From Takakia lepidozioides (taxonomy: Eukaryota > Streptophyta > Takakiopsida > Takakiales > Takakiaceae): DNA of 64,000 nucleotides. Of the stretch, positions 1-10,900 are shown in pieces. A program made the position numbers and the translations under genes. The stretch lies in NCBI GenBank assembly GCA_030704615.1, contig CM060732.1:61547053-61611052 (forward strand), given 5' to 3'. Under the pieces are notes generated by a model. The model worked only from the letters and a program-made list of their open reading frames with translations, was not told the DNA's origin and made no database searches. The stretch's first letter is position 1, and each line of letters begins with the position of its first letter.

Positions 1-177
1 CTCGTGGAGTGGTAAAAGGTAGTATCCATGATGCTCAGGAAGTTGTTGACATCACTTGAGAGGCTAATAATGCACTAAATGAGTTGTTTGAACCACTGAG
101 GAGGGACTGTCATACATCACAGCCACTTTAGACATGGAAGCATATAGTGCTCATAAAAGAATCTGATTTGTATAGGA

Positions 178-1263
178 TTGCAATCTGTTGGAATGTTCCT
201 GAAATGGTGTCACCAATTGCAGGATCTGTTGCAACGCTACTTACTGGATCCCATGCATTGCGAAAAGAATTTTTGTGAAAACTTGTTGAAGACGATTTTC
301 GGACGGAAGGACACGGTGAAGGTGAGGAACGACATGGAGGTAATCCGCATTAGACGTCACTTGTGGCTTCGGCCTGATCCACAGAACCCTTCACGTATCA
401 TGAAACCAGTAGCTCCGTATGTTCTCACTCCCGCTGAAATCACGATATTTCTTGATACTTTGGGGGCTATCAAAACTCCTTCGGGATTTGCAGGTGCATT
501 TCAGAAACACATACACCCATCTAGGAAACATTTGACGAGTATGAAGTCCCATGATTATCACGTTTTAATGCAACAGATTTTACCTGTGTGTATTCGCCAT
601 TGCATGGCTCCAGGCCCACGTGGGGTCATTATGCGTGTGAGTCGCATTTTCCGCCGGATTTGTGCCAAAGTATGGGACCCTAACGAAATAGATTCATTGC
701 GTGAGGATGTTGCTATAACCTTGTATCTGTTAGAGAAAGAGTTCCCCCCTTCTTGCTTTGATGTCATGACCCATTTGCTAGTTCATCTCGTAGATGAACT
801 AGACACATGTGGTCCGGTGTCTTCACGGTGGATGTATCCCATGGAGCGTTACATGAAAGATCTCAAGGGATACGTTAGGAATTACGCAAAGCCAGAAGGG
901 AGTATGGCTGCAGGGTATGTTCTTGATGAGGCCATGGGGTTCATGAGTGAGTATATGCAATCATTTGATGCAACTCAACGACGGATTTGGGATGCAAATG
1001 CGGAGGAAGGGGTTGAGAACGAGGTCTTGGAAGGTGTCGGCAAAAAGTGGGACATGAGTGGAGCTGAGAGATGCAGCACATTTGTATGTGCTGAACAATA
1101 CCAATGTGATGGTTCCTTGGGTGCAGTGAGTTCTTCTTTTCATTGCACCTTATTCATATCCAGTTCAAATGCAATTGTGACTGTCACCAGTGTAATAGAA
1201 CCACCTACAAAGTCACAAATGTCAGTGGTTCATCGTGATGATAACCACTTCTGTAGTAACTGA
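178..1263 (+). pseudogene. CACTA (En/Spm) transposase TNP2, C-terminal part with DUF4218
   Basis: The translation matches the C-terminal part of plant CACTA transposases of the TNP2 type. The segment around MHCEKNFCENLLKTIFG, then YVLTPAEITIFLDTL, then SHDYHVLMQQILPVCIR, is the typical run into DUF4218, which continues through SSRWMYPMERYMKDLKGYVRN to about position 960. Such proteins catalyse cut-and-paste transposition of CACTA elements in the nucleus. The reading frame enters from beyond the left edge, so the catalytic N-terminal part is outside the window and no genuine start codon is claimed. The last 60 or so residues, after about position 1110, look non-coding and are probably read-through into an intron or degenerate sequence. 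The DUF4216 part follows at 1396-2325. Confidence 0.85.
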
Positions 1264-1395
1264 ATGTCTAAGTGAGTGACTTTTTGGAAGAGCATGTTCA
1301 TTTACAAGTCATTCTGCTCACTCATCCAGTGGTTTTCAAAGTATCATTCATGCTAGGTATTTTTGCAAAGTAATGCAACACTTCATTGCTAACAT

Positions 1396-2325
1396 GTGTC
1401 ATTTTTGTTGCCATTTTGTGACAAAAAGTATGCAACAGAGAAGACACAGTTCACTGCAGACAGAGAGGCATATGCTCGTGAGTGGTGTGCCAATCGTCGA
1501 CGTCACCGCCGCCTTCCGGTGCCATACCCTCCCCATTTGTTGGAGTTTCCACCCCTACCAGTATGGATACGCCGTGCAGTCCAGGCCCATATCTCTGAGC
1601 CTGGTGTTGAGGATACGGATGGAATTCATTTGTCTACTCCCCCCTCATTGAGATCAACTTCATTTCGTGGCATGAAGGCGTATGGAAATCATTATCGAGT
1701 GGATGACACAGAGAGTCGTCTTCTTGTCTCTTTTGATTCTGGAGTTGCATCCGTCTTCCAGCAACAGAGCAGAAATAGTGTGCGTGATAGAAATCCAGTC
1801 ATGTCACCATTGGAGTACGTTGGGGTCATCAAAGAGATCTTCAAATTGGATTATGGATGAGTGCATCCCATTGTATTTCGTTGTGCTTGGGTGAGGGCCA
1901 ACCTCGTTGGACAAAATGCTACAATGAAGCGGGATTCGTATGGTTTTCTACTTGCAAATTTTGGGGGGATGTTACCCGCTAATGATCAGCCGTTCATCTT
2001 TCCATCTCAAGTTGAACATGTGTTCTTTTCGGATGAGTCCCCAAGTTTGGAGTGGAAGGTAGTCCTTCGGAAGGATCCAAGAGCAAAAAGGATTGTGGCG
2101 GACATAGATCAATGTGACATTGGAGAAAATGCAGATTTCGATGGCCTTCAGGCACCGTCCACCTTATCAGATCAGCCAATACCTAGGTCATTAGATGGTG
2201 CCACAGCTCTAAATAAAGAAGACCTGGCTATGTTGGCTACCATTCAAGCGGCGTTTGTGCAACCAACCGCTATTCCAGTTGAGCAAAGTGATTCAGAGGG
2301 TGACGAATATGTTTCAGATTCATAA
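1396..2325 (+). pseudogene. CACTA transposase tail, DUF4216 domain interrupted by TGA
   Basis: Two consecutive open segments in one frame form a DUF4216 domain, found C-terminal to TNP2/DUF4218 in plant CACTA elements. The first segment ends in EYVGVIKEIFKLDYG; the second continues with HPIVFRCAWV, SYGFLLANFGG and QPFIFPSQVEHVFFSDE. They are separated only by a TGA at 1858-1860, at a place where an arginine-like codon would fit (CGA to TGA). The tail is acidic (EQSDSEGDE). With the partial DUF4218 segment upstream it makes the 3' coding end of one decayed element. The single stop suggests relatively recent decay. Confidence 0.8.
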
Positions 2326-2339
2326 TAAAGTTTATTGTT

Positions 2340-2995
2340 GGAACCATTTGTTCAATAGCATCATGCCACAATGGTCTGGCCATTTGTCTGTTTTTCAAAG
2401 TCTGTCACAGCTGCACAAACCACTTAAATTTTTTTATGTATCACCCAAAAAGTGGTACCAATCACTTGTCTGTAGGCAACCACTTATGAACAACCACTAG
2501 AATAGTGGTTCCAATTATTGCAGTATCTTTCACCACCCACTCTCCACCACTGTCAAAGTGGTACAAATCAATGAGGTGTCTTTAACCACTCAAGATCAAC
2601 GTGCACTGTCCCCGTCCACGTGGAATATTATATTTATGAATTAAAATATATTTCCAAATCATAAATCACAAATAAAATTTGAATTATTACACGTGGAGTA
2701 GCAAGTGGTTTCAACCACTTCCCATCACTGAGGTGTCTATAACCACTCACAATGTGCCACTGCACTCGTCCATGTGGAATATTATATTATATTTAATTAA
2801 ATGTATTATCAAATAAATAACAATAAATAAAAACAATTTATTACACGTGGACTATTGAGTGGTTGAAACCACTTCCAACCACTGTCTGAGATGCCATCGT
2901 GGCATTTCATTGGGATTAACCACTGGCAAGTGGTTACTAGTGGTTTATAGAGTGGAAAAAGACAGTAGTGGTTAAAGGGCCAATGGTTATTCCAC
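2340..2995. repeat. CACTA 3' subterminal repeats (ACCACTT / AAGTGGT)
   Basis: This AT-rich, non-coding stretch directly follows the CACTA transposase. It contains more than a dozen copies of ACCACT or its complement AGTGGT in both orientations, often as small palindromes such as AGTGGTTTCAACCACT. It also holds two related blocks beginning GAGGTGTCT (about 2571 and 2731), each followed by CCACGTGGAATATTATAT-like sequence. Short subterminal repeats bound by the element's own proteins are characteristic of CACTA transposons. Candidate TAGTG termini lie near 2938 and 2966; the exact end cannot be fixed because the 5' end is outside the window. Confidence 0.65.
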
Positions 2996-3008
2996 ATACA
3001 ACGACGAG

Positions 3009-3236
3009 ATGTACAATACAATAGAAGTCCTTAACAAAAATGGCCAAAAAATGGATGGAGAATCCGTACGTTCAAGGGATCTCGTTGCAGTCAAGTGTAA
3101 CATCCGATATTGCATGAATTTCCGTCACAAGAAACACGGGCTTTCATTCCAACTAAAAGGGGTCAAACTGTTGGCCAAAGCACGAGAGGAGACAGAGTTG
3201 AATGACGACAATTGGAGCAAAAGCATAGCTTGGTAG
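3009..3236 (+). CDS. Short ORF of unknown function beside the CACTA end
   Basis: A 75-codon ATG-started frame with a non-random composition (DLVAVKCNIRYCMNFRHKK, then LSFQLKGVKLLAKAREE). I do not recognise the family. It begins a few bases beyond the likely CACTA 3' end, so it may be the residue of whatever sequence the element landed in. No neighbouring exon is visible; it may be only a chance ORF. Confidence 0.2.
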   Translation: MYNTIEVLNKNGQKMDGESVRSRDLVAVKCNIRYCMNFRHKKHGLSFQLKGVKLLAKAREETELNDDNWSKSIAW

Positions 3237-3538
3237 AGCTTAAATTAGACACATCTAAACGTTCCATGTAAGGGCCACCATATTTTATAAACACCAAAGA
3301 CCTTCTCCTCTTCAAAAAGTCTATATTTTGTCCCAATGCATGCTCACAACGGATAATAAAAAAATATTGATTTATCATAGTCCAAATCTACTTGTTGTAC
3401 CAAGACGACCCATGGAAAACCCCTCCCCCCCCCCCCTCCCAATCGGAACTGCGTGACCAACATTTTGGCAGGCTGCATGATCCGTAATCTCTCTCATGAT
3501 CCTTGAGTATGGCCCATCCGTCCGGACGTCCTTCTCAG
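3237..3538. other. Non-coding spacer with a cytosine tract
   Basis: No credible gene is seen here. The only distinctive feature is a C-rich tract at about 3421-3440. Confidence 0.4.
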
Positions 3539-3925
3539 AAGTCGTCGCTAGTAGTGCGGAGCAACGCGAAGCCGTAGTTCTAGCGACGACCGAAGGTTGA
3601 GAACTAGTTTAGCGTAGAGCAGGAATAGGGTGCCATAGTGCCACGTCATCATCGCCACGTTTCGTTGCCACCTGTCGTCGCCACGTTTCGTACGTCGTCA
3701 ATTTCTTTGGGCATTGCCCAGTCTGTCCGAAAATAACTGGGAAAAAAACCCGGATAGATGATGCCCCCGCGTCCTTGATCGCGTTTACAAGGTTCTTGGA
3801 AGAGTCAGCCTGGTCTTATGCCGTGTTTCAATCTCTTTCTGCTCAGCTGCACCGTGGTGGTTGTCACAGACCAATCTGGCATTAGTACCTGACTACAGAC
3901 ACAAGCAGCACACAGAATGTGGAAC
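3539..3925. repeat. Dispersed repeat A plus PPR 5' leader block, copy 1
   Basis: The block starting GTCGTCGCTAGTAGTGCGGA and ending in CCCGAAAAT-type sequence recurs at about 25402, 32421 and 58613. Positions 3770-3925 (TTTACAAGGTTCTTGG onward, ending near GACACAAGCAGCACAC) recur at 25785-25925. Three of the four copies sit just upstream of PPR coding sequence, so this looks like the promoter and leader shared by the PPR gene family, duplicated along with it. Confidence 0.7.
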
Positions 3926-3936
3926 CTTTGACCAAT

Positions 3937-4375
3937 GGTACGTGAAGGGATGACGCCCACCAAGGTCACGTTCGTTTCTGCTCTCAGCGGCGTGTGCCAG
4001 CATAGGTGCCCTGGAAAAGGGAAAACAGGTCCAAGCTGACATTATGAAAGCTGGAATTGCACCAAATATCATTCTAGTGGCTGCCCTTGCTGCCATCTAT
4101 GCCAAGTGCGAGAGCATGAAGGAGGCCCGTCGAGTTTTCGTCAATATGGCTAGACGAGATGTGGTTTCATGGAGTGCGATGATTGTAGGATATGCTCAGC
4201 AAGGGTGTGGTCAGGAGGCCTTGGAGACCTATGAGCAAATGATATGGGAAGGGTGGGTATCGGACAAAGTCACATTCACTTCCGTTCTTGATGCATGTGC
4301 CAGCCTAGCAGACCTGGAAAAGGGCAAAAAGATCCATGCTGATATTATCAAAGCCAGAATTGAGCCACCCGGCAT
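3937..4375 (+). pseudogene. PPR (PLS class) fragment
   Basis: About 1.3 P-L-S triplets of a plant PLS-class PPR protein are readable: IYAKCESMKEARRVFVNM, RRDVVSWSAMIVGYAQQG, then CASLADLEKGKKIHADIIKA. PLS-class PPR proteins bind organelle RNA, and DYW-type members edit C to U. The frame stays open but runs at about 4370 directly into the duplicated leader sequence of the next copy (GILERGGVSR), so the protein-coding repeat was truncated by tandem duplication. No start or DYW end is present. Confidence 0.85.
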
Positions 4376-4960
4376 CCTTGAGCGCGGAGGGGTTTCACGC
4401 AATATGGTGACGGCACCCTCTTCTTCGACCTATTTCAGCCTGTTTTTGCCTCTCATCAGACTCGGCCCTGAGATGCATGTTATCAGAATCAGCCCTAAAT
4501 TTTCATGTTGAATTCTGCAAGTTAGTTGGTTGACTAAACCTTTGATAGTTTGGAGTGACTGACATGATACTGCCAATGTGACAACAGGAAAGTATCCAGA
4601 AACAAGTAACAGAGACGAGAAGTTGTGGAATGAATACTTTTCTGACCCCTGTTAATGGTGGGACAATCGAGGCAAAAAGGTAAATGCCTGTTGGATTACA
4701 GAGAGTAGCAGATGCAATTGAGCATAGGAACTAGTGTGATAAGTTGAGTTGGGTGTTTCCTAGAACAAATCTAGGCTGTCATTGTCAGCTGCTAGCAGCA
4801 AAGCAAGGATGTATGCATGATTTGTACATAGGCATGGATAGTTGAAGGAGTAGGGATAGAGCGTGGGCCGGACTTCAAGCTCCAAATGACCTATGATTCC
4901 CTGTGGATCAATAGCTACAAGAAACCTGCATGGGGAAATGGTCAACTAACTAGCGCAACA
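4376..4960. repeat. PPR gene 5' leader (repeat B), copy 1
   Basis: Sequence beginning near CTTGAGCGCGGAGGGGTTTC, through CACCCTCTTCTTCGACC, to GATTCCCTGTGGATCAATAG recurs with 80-95% visible similarity at about 25990-27010, 32625-32890 and 33150-33530. In every copy it lies upstream of the same PPR N-terminus, which marks it as a leader or intron belonging to the PPR family. No long reading frame is conserved between copies. Confidence 0.7.
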
Positions 4961-5095
4961 TAAAGAGTGCAGTCTTAACATTCAGTGACAAGTTGCCATC
5001 ACACCCCATCGATTCATCAGCTCCTGACAGCGGGTGTTGCACATATATTACTATGCTCAAATTCATGGGCATATACCGTTACCACAACTTCTAAA

Positions 5096-5300
5096 AGAGG
5101 ATCAAGAGAGGGAGTCCACAATGCCTCTTCTGGCACTTCTGGGCAAGTGAAGATGCTTTGTGAGGCAAGTAGACTGAAAGAGGCTCTACAGACTTTAAAC
5201 CAAGGAGGAATTTCAGCAGATTCAGATACGTATGTCTGTCTCTTGCATAAGTGCATCAAGATGAAAGGCCTCAAAGCTGGAAAGCACGTGCACACGAGGG
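5096..5300 (+). pseudogene. PPR-DYW family N-terminal exon, truncated
   Basis: This encodes the family's distinctive N-terminus: GSREGVHNASSGTSGQVKML, then ALQTLNQGGISADSDTYVCL and a first PPR-like helix pair (CIKMKGLKAGKHVHT). The same N-terminus recurs at 27115, 32900 and 33620. After KHVHT the frame passes into GEAHPHHVRL, a shifted reading of the usual VKPNHITF-coding sequence, so a deletion has fused distant parts of the repeat unit. It ends near a LINE fragment at 5381. Confidence 0.75.
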
Positions 5301-5380
5301 GTGAAGCCCATCCACATCACGTTCGTTTGTGTTTGCGGACTCAGAATCAGATCCTTGAAAACCGCTTCTTCCGCCATGAC

Positions 5381-5600
5381 TTAACCTGTTTGATAGGGCA
5401 ATCCTGCTTCCAAGATAGAGTCGATTAACTTAGGGTATGTGTTTTTAGTCCTACATTGCAACTGACCCAACCATCTGACCTTGAATTCCTCTCGTCTGGA
5501 GGGAGAGATAGAGAGAGTATTCCTAAGACGTTGTTTGCCGTAGCCTTGTGGCCATTGACTCCGCACCCAGTTTGAGCGGAACACAAAGGGATAGAACCTA
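5381..5600 (-). pseudogene. LINE ORF2 C-terminal fragment
   Basis: On the minus strand a short frame reads WPQGYGKQRLRNTLSISPSR then REEFKVRWLGQL, which resembles the C-terminal tail of plant LINE ORF2 proteins (after the reverse transcriptase). A related tail, RRDEFKSD, is seen on the minus strand at about 61780 behind a recognisable LINE reverse transcriptase, which supports the assignment. Only about 200 bp are left. Confidence 0.5.
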
Positions 5601-5789
5601 CCTTTGTCAGGGGCCGACGCCCGTAGACTTACCTTGGAATAAACAATTGATCCGGGTTTTCCAGATATCCTCTAGAAATCCCTTTACACAAGCATCGACC
5701 TGTTGTGTGTGGTTTGCCCAATAACTAAGCCCCAAAAGGGCCTGGGCGTTTGGCTCAGCCTCGAGACTTTCAAAGTTGGTAAACAGAGG

Positions 5790-7490
5790 TACAAGCGTAT
5801 GAGCAAATGATGCGCGAAGGGGTGAAGCCCAACCACATCACGTTCGGATGCATTTGCAATGCGTATGCAAGCCTGGGAGCCCTGGAAAAGGGGAAAGAGG
5901 TCCATGATGACCTCGTCAAAGCTGGAATTGTACCAGATGTCATTCTGAACACTGCCTTGGTGGACAATATGTATGCCAAATGTGCGTGCATTAAGGATGC
6001 AAAGGCAGTTTTCAACAATATGCAGGCTGAATGAGATGTGGTGTCGTGGAGCGCGATGCTTGCAGGGTATGCACAGCAGGGACGTGGGGTGGAGGCTTTG
6101 GAGACCTATGAGCAAATGATGGGGGAAGGGGTGAAGCCCAACCACATCACGTTCGTTTGCATTTGCAATGCGTGTGCAAGTCTGGCAGCCCTGGAAAAGG
6201 GCAAAGAGGCCCATGGCGACATCGTCAAAGCTGGAATTGTACCAGATGTCATTCTCAACAATGCCCTGGTGGACATGTATGCCAAATGTGGGTGCATTAA
6301 GGATGCAAAGGCAGTTTTCAAGGAGGCATTTTAGTAGATTCAGATACATATGTCTGTCTCTTGCATAGGTACAAGATGAAAGGCCTTGAAGCTGGAAAGC
6401 AGGTGCACACTCACATTATCCAAAGTGGATTTAACAAACTACTCAACACCCTTGTCAACATGAATGTTAAGTGCGGGAGCATCATGGATGCTCACCATGT
6501 GTTCAACGGAATGCCTCAACCATCTTTGATCACGTGGAATATAATGTTGGTGAGGTTTATCAACCATGGGTGTGGTACGAATGCTTTGGAGACCTATGAG
6601 CAAATGATGCGCGAAGGGGTGAAGCCCAACCACATCACGTTCGGTTGCGTTTGCAATGCGTGTGCAAGCCTGGGAGCCCTGGAAAAAGGCAAAGAGGTCC
6701 ATGATGACCTCGTCAAAGCTGGAATTGTACCAGATGTCATTCTGAACACTGCCCTGGTGGACATGTATGCCAAACATGGGTGCATTAAGGATGCAAAGGC
6801 AGTTTTCAACAATATGCAGGCTTAACGAGATGTGGTGTTGTGCAGTGCGATGCTTGTAGGGTATGCACAACAAGGATGTGGGGTGGAGCTTTGGAGACCT
6901 ATGAACAAATGATGGGGGAAGGGGTGAAGCCCAATCACATCACGTTTGTGTGCGTTTGCAATGCGTGTGCAAGCCTGGGAGCTCTGGAAAAGGGCAAAGA
7001 GGCCCACGGCGACATCGTCAGAGCTGGAATTGTACCCGATGTCATTCTAAACAATGCCCTCGTGGACATGTATGCCAAATGTGGGAGCATCGAGGATGCG
7101 AAGGTAGTGTTCAACAATATGGCTGAATGGAATGTGGTGTCATGGAACGTGATGCTTGCAGGGCATGCACAGCAGGAGCGCGGGATGGAGGCTTTGGAGA
7201 CGTGTGAGCAGATGATGGTGGAAGGGGTGAAGCCCGACCACATCAAATTTGTGCGTTTGCAAGCCTGACAGCCCTGGAAAAGGGCAAAGAGGTGCATGGT
7301 TGTATCGCAAAAGCTGGAATTGTACCAGATGTGATTCTGAACGATATCCTGGTGGGCATGTATGCAAAATGTGGGTGCATCGAGGATGCGGAGGGAGTGT
7401 TTGACAGTATGGCTGAATGAGATTTGGTGTCGTGGAGTGCGATGATTGCAGGGTATGCACAACAAGGGCGCGGGATGGAGGTTGGAGACC
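5790..7490 (+). pseudogene. PPR (PLS class) array interrupted by the 13.6-kb insertion
   Basis: Five near-identical P-L-S triplets are readable, each with EALETYEQMMGEGVKPNHIT, CNACASLGALEKGKEVH and LVDMYAKCGCIKDAK motifs. Spacing of successive triplets is about 290-310 bp, matching the 101 codons of a P1-L1-S1 unit. A second copy of the family N-terminal region (GLEAGKQVHTHIIQSGF) sits inside at 6361-6550, so two gene copies were fused. In-frame stops interrupt it, including TGA at 6032 and 7418 where ERDVVSW is expected. The array breaks at 7490 within GGAGGTTGGAGACC and resumes at 21120 with the same nine bases. Confidence 0.85.
7482..7490. repeat. Left 9-bp target site duplication
   Basis: TTGGAGACC, the last PPR-derived bases before the element. 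The same nine bases occur at 21120-21128, and in uninterrupted PPR units they occur once, inside the codons for LETYEQ. Confidence 0.9.
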
Positions 7491-7660
7491 AGCGTAGCTA
7501 CGGCGTGAGCCCAGCCCCGTGAGCCTAGGAGCTGAGCTCACGTTCAAGCTTTGAAGCGTGAGCTGAGCTCACGCTTCAGGGAAGCGTGAGCGGCATGAAT
7601 CTGCTGGAGAAGCAGGTCCTATAGGCGAGGATTGCAGGAAGAGGGCCTATTACCGTGGAC
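7491..7660. repeat. Left terminal inverted repeat region of the MULE
   Basis: It opens with AGCGTAGCTACGGCGTGAGC and carries further GTGAGC/GCTCAC copies, some forming local palindromes (TCACGTTCAAGC, then GCTTTGAAGCGTGA). At about 7649 comes GCCTATTACCGTGGAC, matched in inverted orientation near the right end by GCCTATTTCCGCGGAT. Similarity to the right end is imperfect, so the precise TIR length is uncertain. Confidence 0.6.
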
Positions 7661-7908
7661 AAAACAAAGGAGGCCACCATGCACCATGTCTGCAATGCGT
7701 GCCAAAAAAGAGGAATATGTAAACATGTCAGATTTGAGCTCAGAATGATTGACACAGTTTATTTCAATTCACAGAGAGACGCTTACAATGAATCGCAAGT
7801 GCATTTGCCCTCACAAGTGAACGAAATGTATATGTTTGTCATAAAATGAAAAGTCTTCACACGACAACCTGGAAACCAGCATGGGAAGCGGGCATGGCTC
7901 GTATGTGT

Positions 7909-10900
7909 TCAAAGAGAAGTTGGCGGAGCTCTACGCGAGGTGTCCCGCTGCAGAAGGGTGATGACTTCTCCGTAGCCTAGTGTGGCTTGGTGAATGAATT
8001 GGTCTCTCTTACCGTCGCAACACATAATTACAAGGTATATGTAATATTGATGCTTGCAGGGGACCCACTTCCCTCTCATGCCGAGAGCGCCCTCACGCAT
8101 CGTTACAAAATCCGGACAAGTGCACGATGGGAAATTCCCAATGGTAACTTGATATTCTTTGGCATGAAGAACTGAGCCAATTGACAGCACTGTGTAAATC
8201 CGTCCATACCCCGGGGAAGGGACTTCGGTGATACGAGCCACCGTAGCCTGCAAAATTCTAGCCGATTCCATCTTGCATTCGTGATCTGCACCCGAAGCAA
8301 CACGGCGCACTGTTTTTCCATCTCTTTTTTTGGGTGGGAGTTGGCACCGGGTGGAGGCATTGTCGGAGCATGTGGCACATCTGTGCCGACAGTGCATAAG
8401 GGCACCACCCGGGACCGTGCAAGACAAAACCCTCCCTCCTCCAGCATGCTTATCTCGGTTGAGGACAGCGATGTCCCAATTTGCACAGGCCAAATTGCGG
8501 GGGGAGGGGGCTTCATTATCACGGAAGGACGAACTGTTCCCTTCACGCATCGTGCCATATCGTCTGGGCAGAACCAAAACTTGTGCTCTTTTGACTCCCC
8601 ACTATGATAAGGTCGGAACAACCCTGTGAATGTTGGAGCTGGAGTCCCCCTGGAGCCTTTGCATATTTTTGATTTGCATTTCTTGAAAGAGGGGGTCCGA
8701 ATTGCCATGCAAGCCACTCTAGATCCTGGTGGGGTGCGTTCTATATGCCAGTCACTATCAATGCAATCAGATTCCTGCACCATGGCCACCACCTCCTCCA
8801 ATGGGATTTCCGCTGCTATGCTTGCATGTTCCGCACCTGCTCCACAGGAGGAGGACCCACCTGGGAAGGGGCCGGCACAGGACTTAGTCTGCACTGGAGA
8901 CACCTTTGGCACAGAGAAATTGACCCTGTCTGGCCTATGGGAATCTCCATCTGACCCTGGAAGAGTGTTTAATTTCCTTTTGCATGATCCAAATCTTTCC
9001 TCGCCTTCCAAATGGGGGAGCCTGGATTGCAGAGGGGAACCTTCAGTGCACCTGTTTAGAGCTCTGGCCATCTTTGACGGGTCTCCGGACCTACTCGCAG
9101 CCCTTAGCATCAACAAAGTCGAATCGGGGCCCTTCCCTCCACCCCGTCCCATCAGAAAATTGCGGTACCTGGTTTGTTGTGTAAGTGCCCGCACCATGTC
9201 ATCAGCAGTGGCCACATACAAGTCACGACCTGCTTTGGTAGACTGTTGCATCCAGGCGTTGTGAACAGTCTCTGCCAAATTACACGATGGCATGTCGGCC
9301 AAGTCCTCCAAGGACATGTCCTGCAGGAGGCATTGCATGGAAATGTGAGGAAGGAAAAGAAATGGTAGAGGTTATTCAAGTGACAATCGAACAACCCCAA
9401 ATGAACAGGCACGATGCAAAGTGCAATTTGTGTTCAAGGAAAACTTGTGAGGCTTACCGTCGTCATGAAAGCTCCCCACTGTCTGTACCTGAAGTGCCAG
9501 AAAACCAACCAGTCCTCCAACTCCTTCAGGTGGATACCTGTAGCAGCACCAGCGGAGAACCACCAAGCCCGGATTGCCTGGTAAGTGCTCTCTGCTTCTC
9601 CCATTGAGGTGGCATTCTTGTACTTCAGACAGAGCCTTCTATGCTCCAACTGAAGGTCAGGGCGAATGCAGCGCTTTGTATGACGTGCCAGAGATTGACT
9701 CCAATGGAAGAGGCATGTGCGCTCCCTATTTTCCATGGGGACCTTAGGATCCCCAGAACCAAACACGCGCCGCACTGCATTGAAATTTGCCTGTGCACTA
9801 TCAGCCATGAAGCCCGCAAAGTTTGTGTTCTGTATTCCATTGCGCTGCATGACGGTCAGGAGGGACTTCCACATGAGCATCTGGGATTCAGTGTCCTCCG
9901 ACTGCATATCACAAATTGCTATGGAGAGCACACGCTGGTACGCTGGATCATACACATGGCACGCCATGGTTGTCCAACCCTTCACCCGTTTGCAGTGATC
10001 AAACATTAACCAACATTTAGCCAAATCTCCTCCAGGTTGCATTCGGCGGACAATGCTCACACCACTGCCTTGGCCCACAGCGGACATCTTGAACAAATAC
10101 ACTTTGGACGAGCCCTGGCCAGGGAACATACTGTTTTGAATGAATTCATAGCGACTCCTCCGTTTGAGGTCCATAATGTTGTCCATGAATCCAGCAGTGC
10201 CTGTGCCCATTCTGAGTGCATTCACCTGGTTTCGAATATTGGGAGAGCTCAACACGGAGAAATGGTCCATGACTGCCTCAAGGGAATCTGCATCCAGCAT
10301 TGGCTGTGTCGAATCCCCTTCACCCAGTATGTGTTTTTCCAGGAATGCCTTGCTAGCTGCAAGCGCTATAGCAGAAGGTGTTGCAGAAGGGGCATTATGG
10401 AACTCTTGCTTCAGTAGATTTCTAGCGATGTCCACGCTATCCCTGCAACTCCCTTTGGACACAGGATGCTCGTGTGCACCCATATGAATGCAGGCACGAG
10501 TCATTGTCTTGCATCGATGTGCCACCTGATACATACGAGCGTGGCAAACAGAAACACAGGACGGGGAAAGTTTGCAGAACCTGCACACAAAAGTATTGGT
10601 ATTGGGAGGTGCAAGCCCTGGGGTGAAAGGATTCAGGGGCACACCTTCCCACTCACTTTCGTTTGGCTGAGCGCTGTTTCTCAGCCGAGGGCAAGAAATA
10701 TTCAGGCACTTGCAATGCCCAACGCAAACCGACCTCCGAAATTTCAAGCCAATGTCGTTATGGATGTTCGAAGTTTTTGTCCTGCACCAAGGATGTCCGT
10801 CATGTTTCTTGTCCATGCCCTGCAGAAGCCCAGCCAGTCCACTGGAAGACGTGGGAGGGTTGAGCTCAAACAAGATGTCCCCATCAAACTGAGCTGGCAC

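Noticed and set aside
5684-6349. Minus-strand open frames through all PPR arrays (for example 221 codons here).
   Set aside because: They repeat in the same register wherever the PPR unit occurs and are shadows of the plus-strand PPR coding sequence.
7655-7849. Small ORF with Cys/His residues (CNACQKRGICKH) near the left end of the MULE.
   Set aside because: Only 64 codons, partly within the terminal repeat, with no homologue recognised and no support as a gene.
8281-9264. Open frames on the plus strand through the transposase region.
   Set aside because: They are antisense to the transposase exon with its recognised domains and show no family resemblance.
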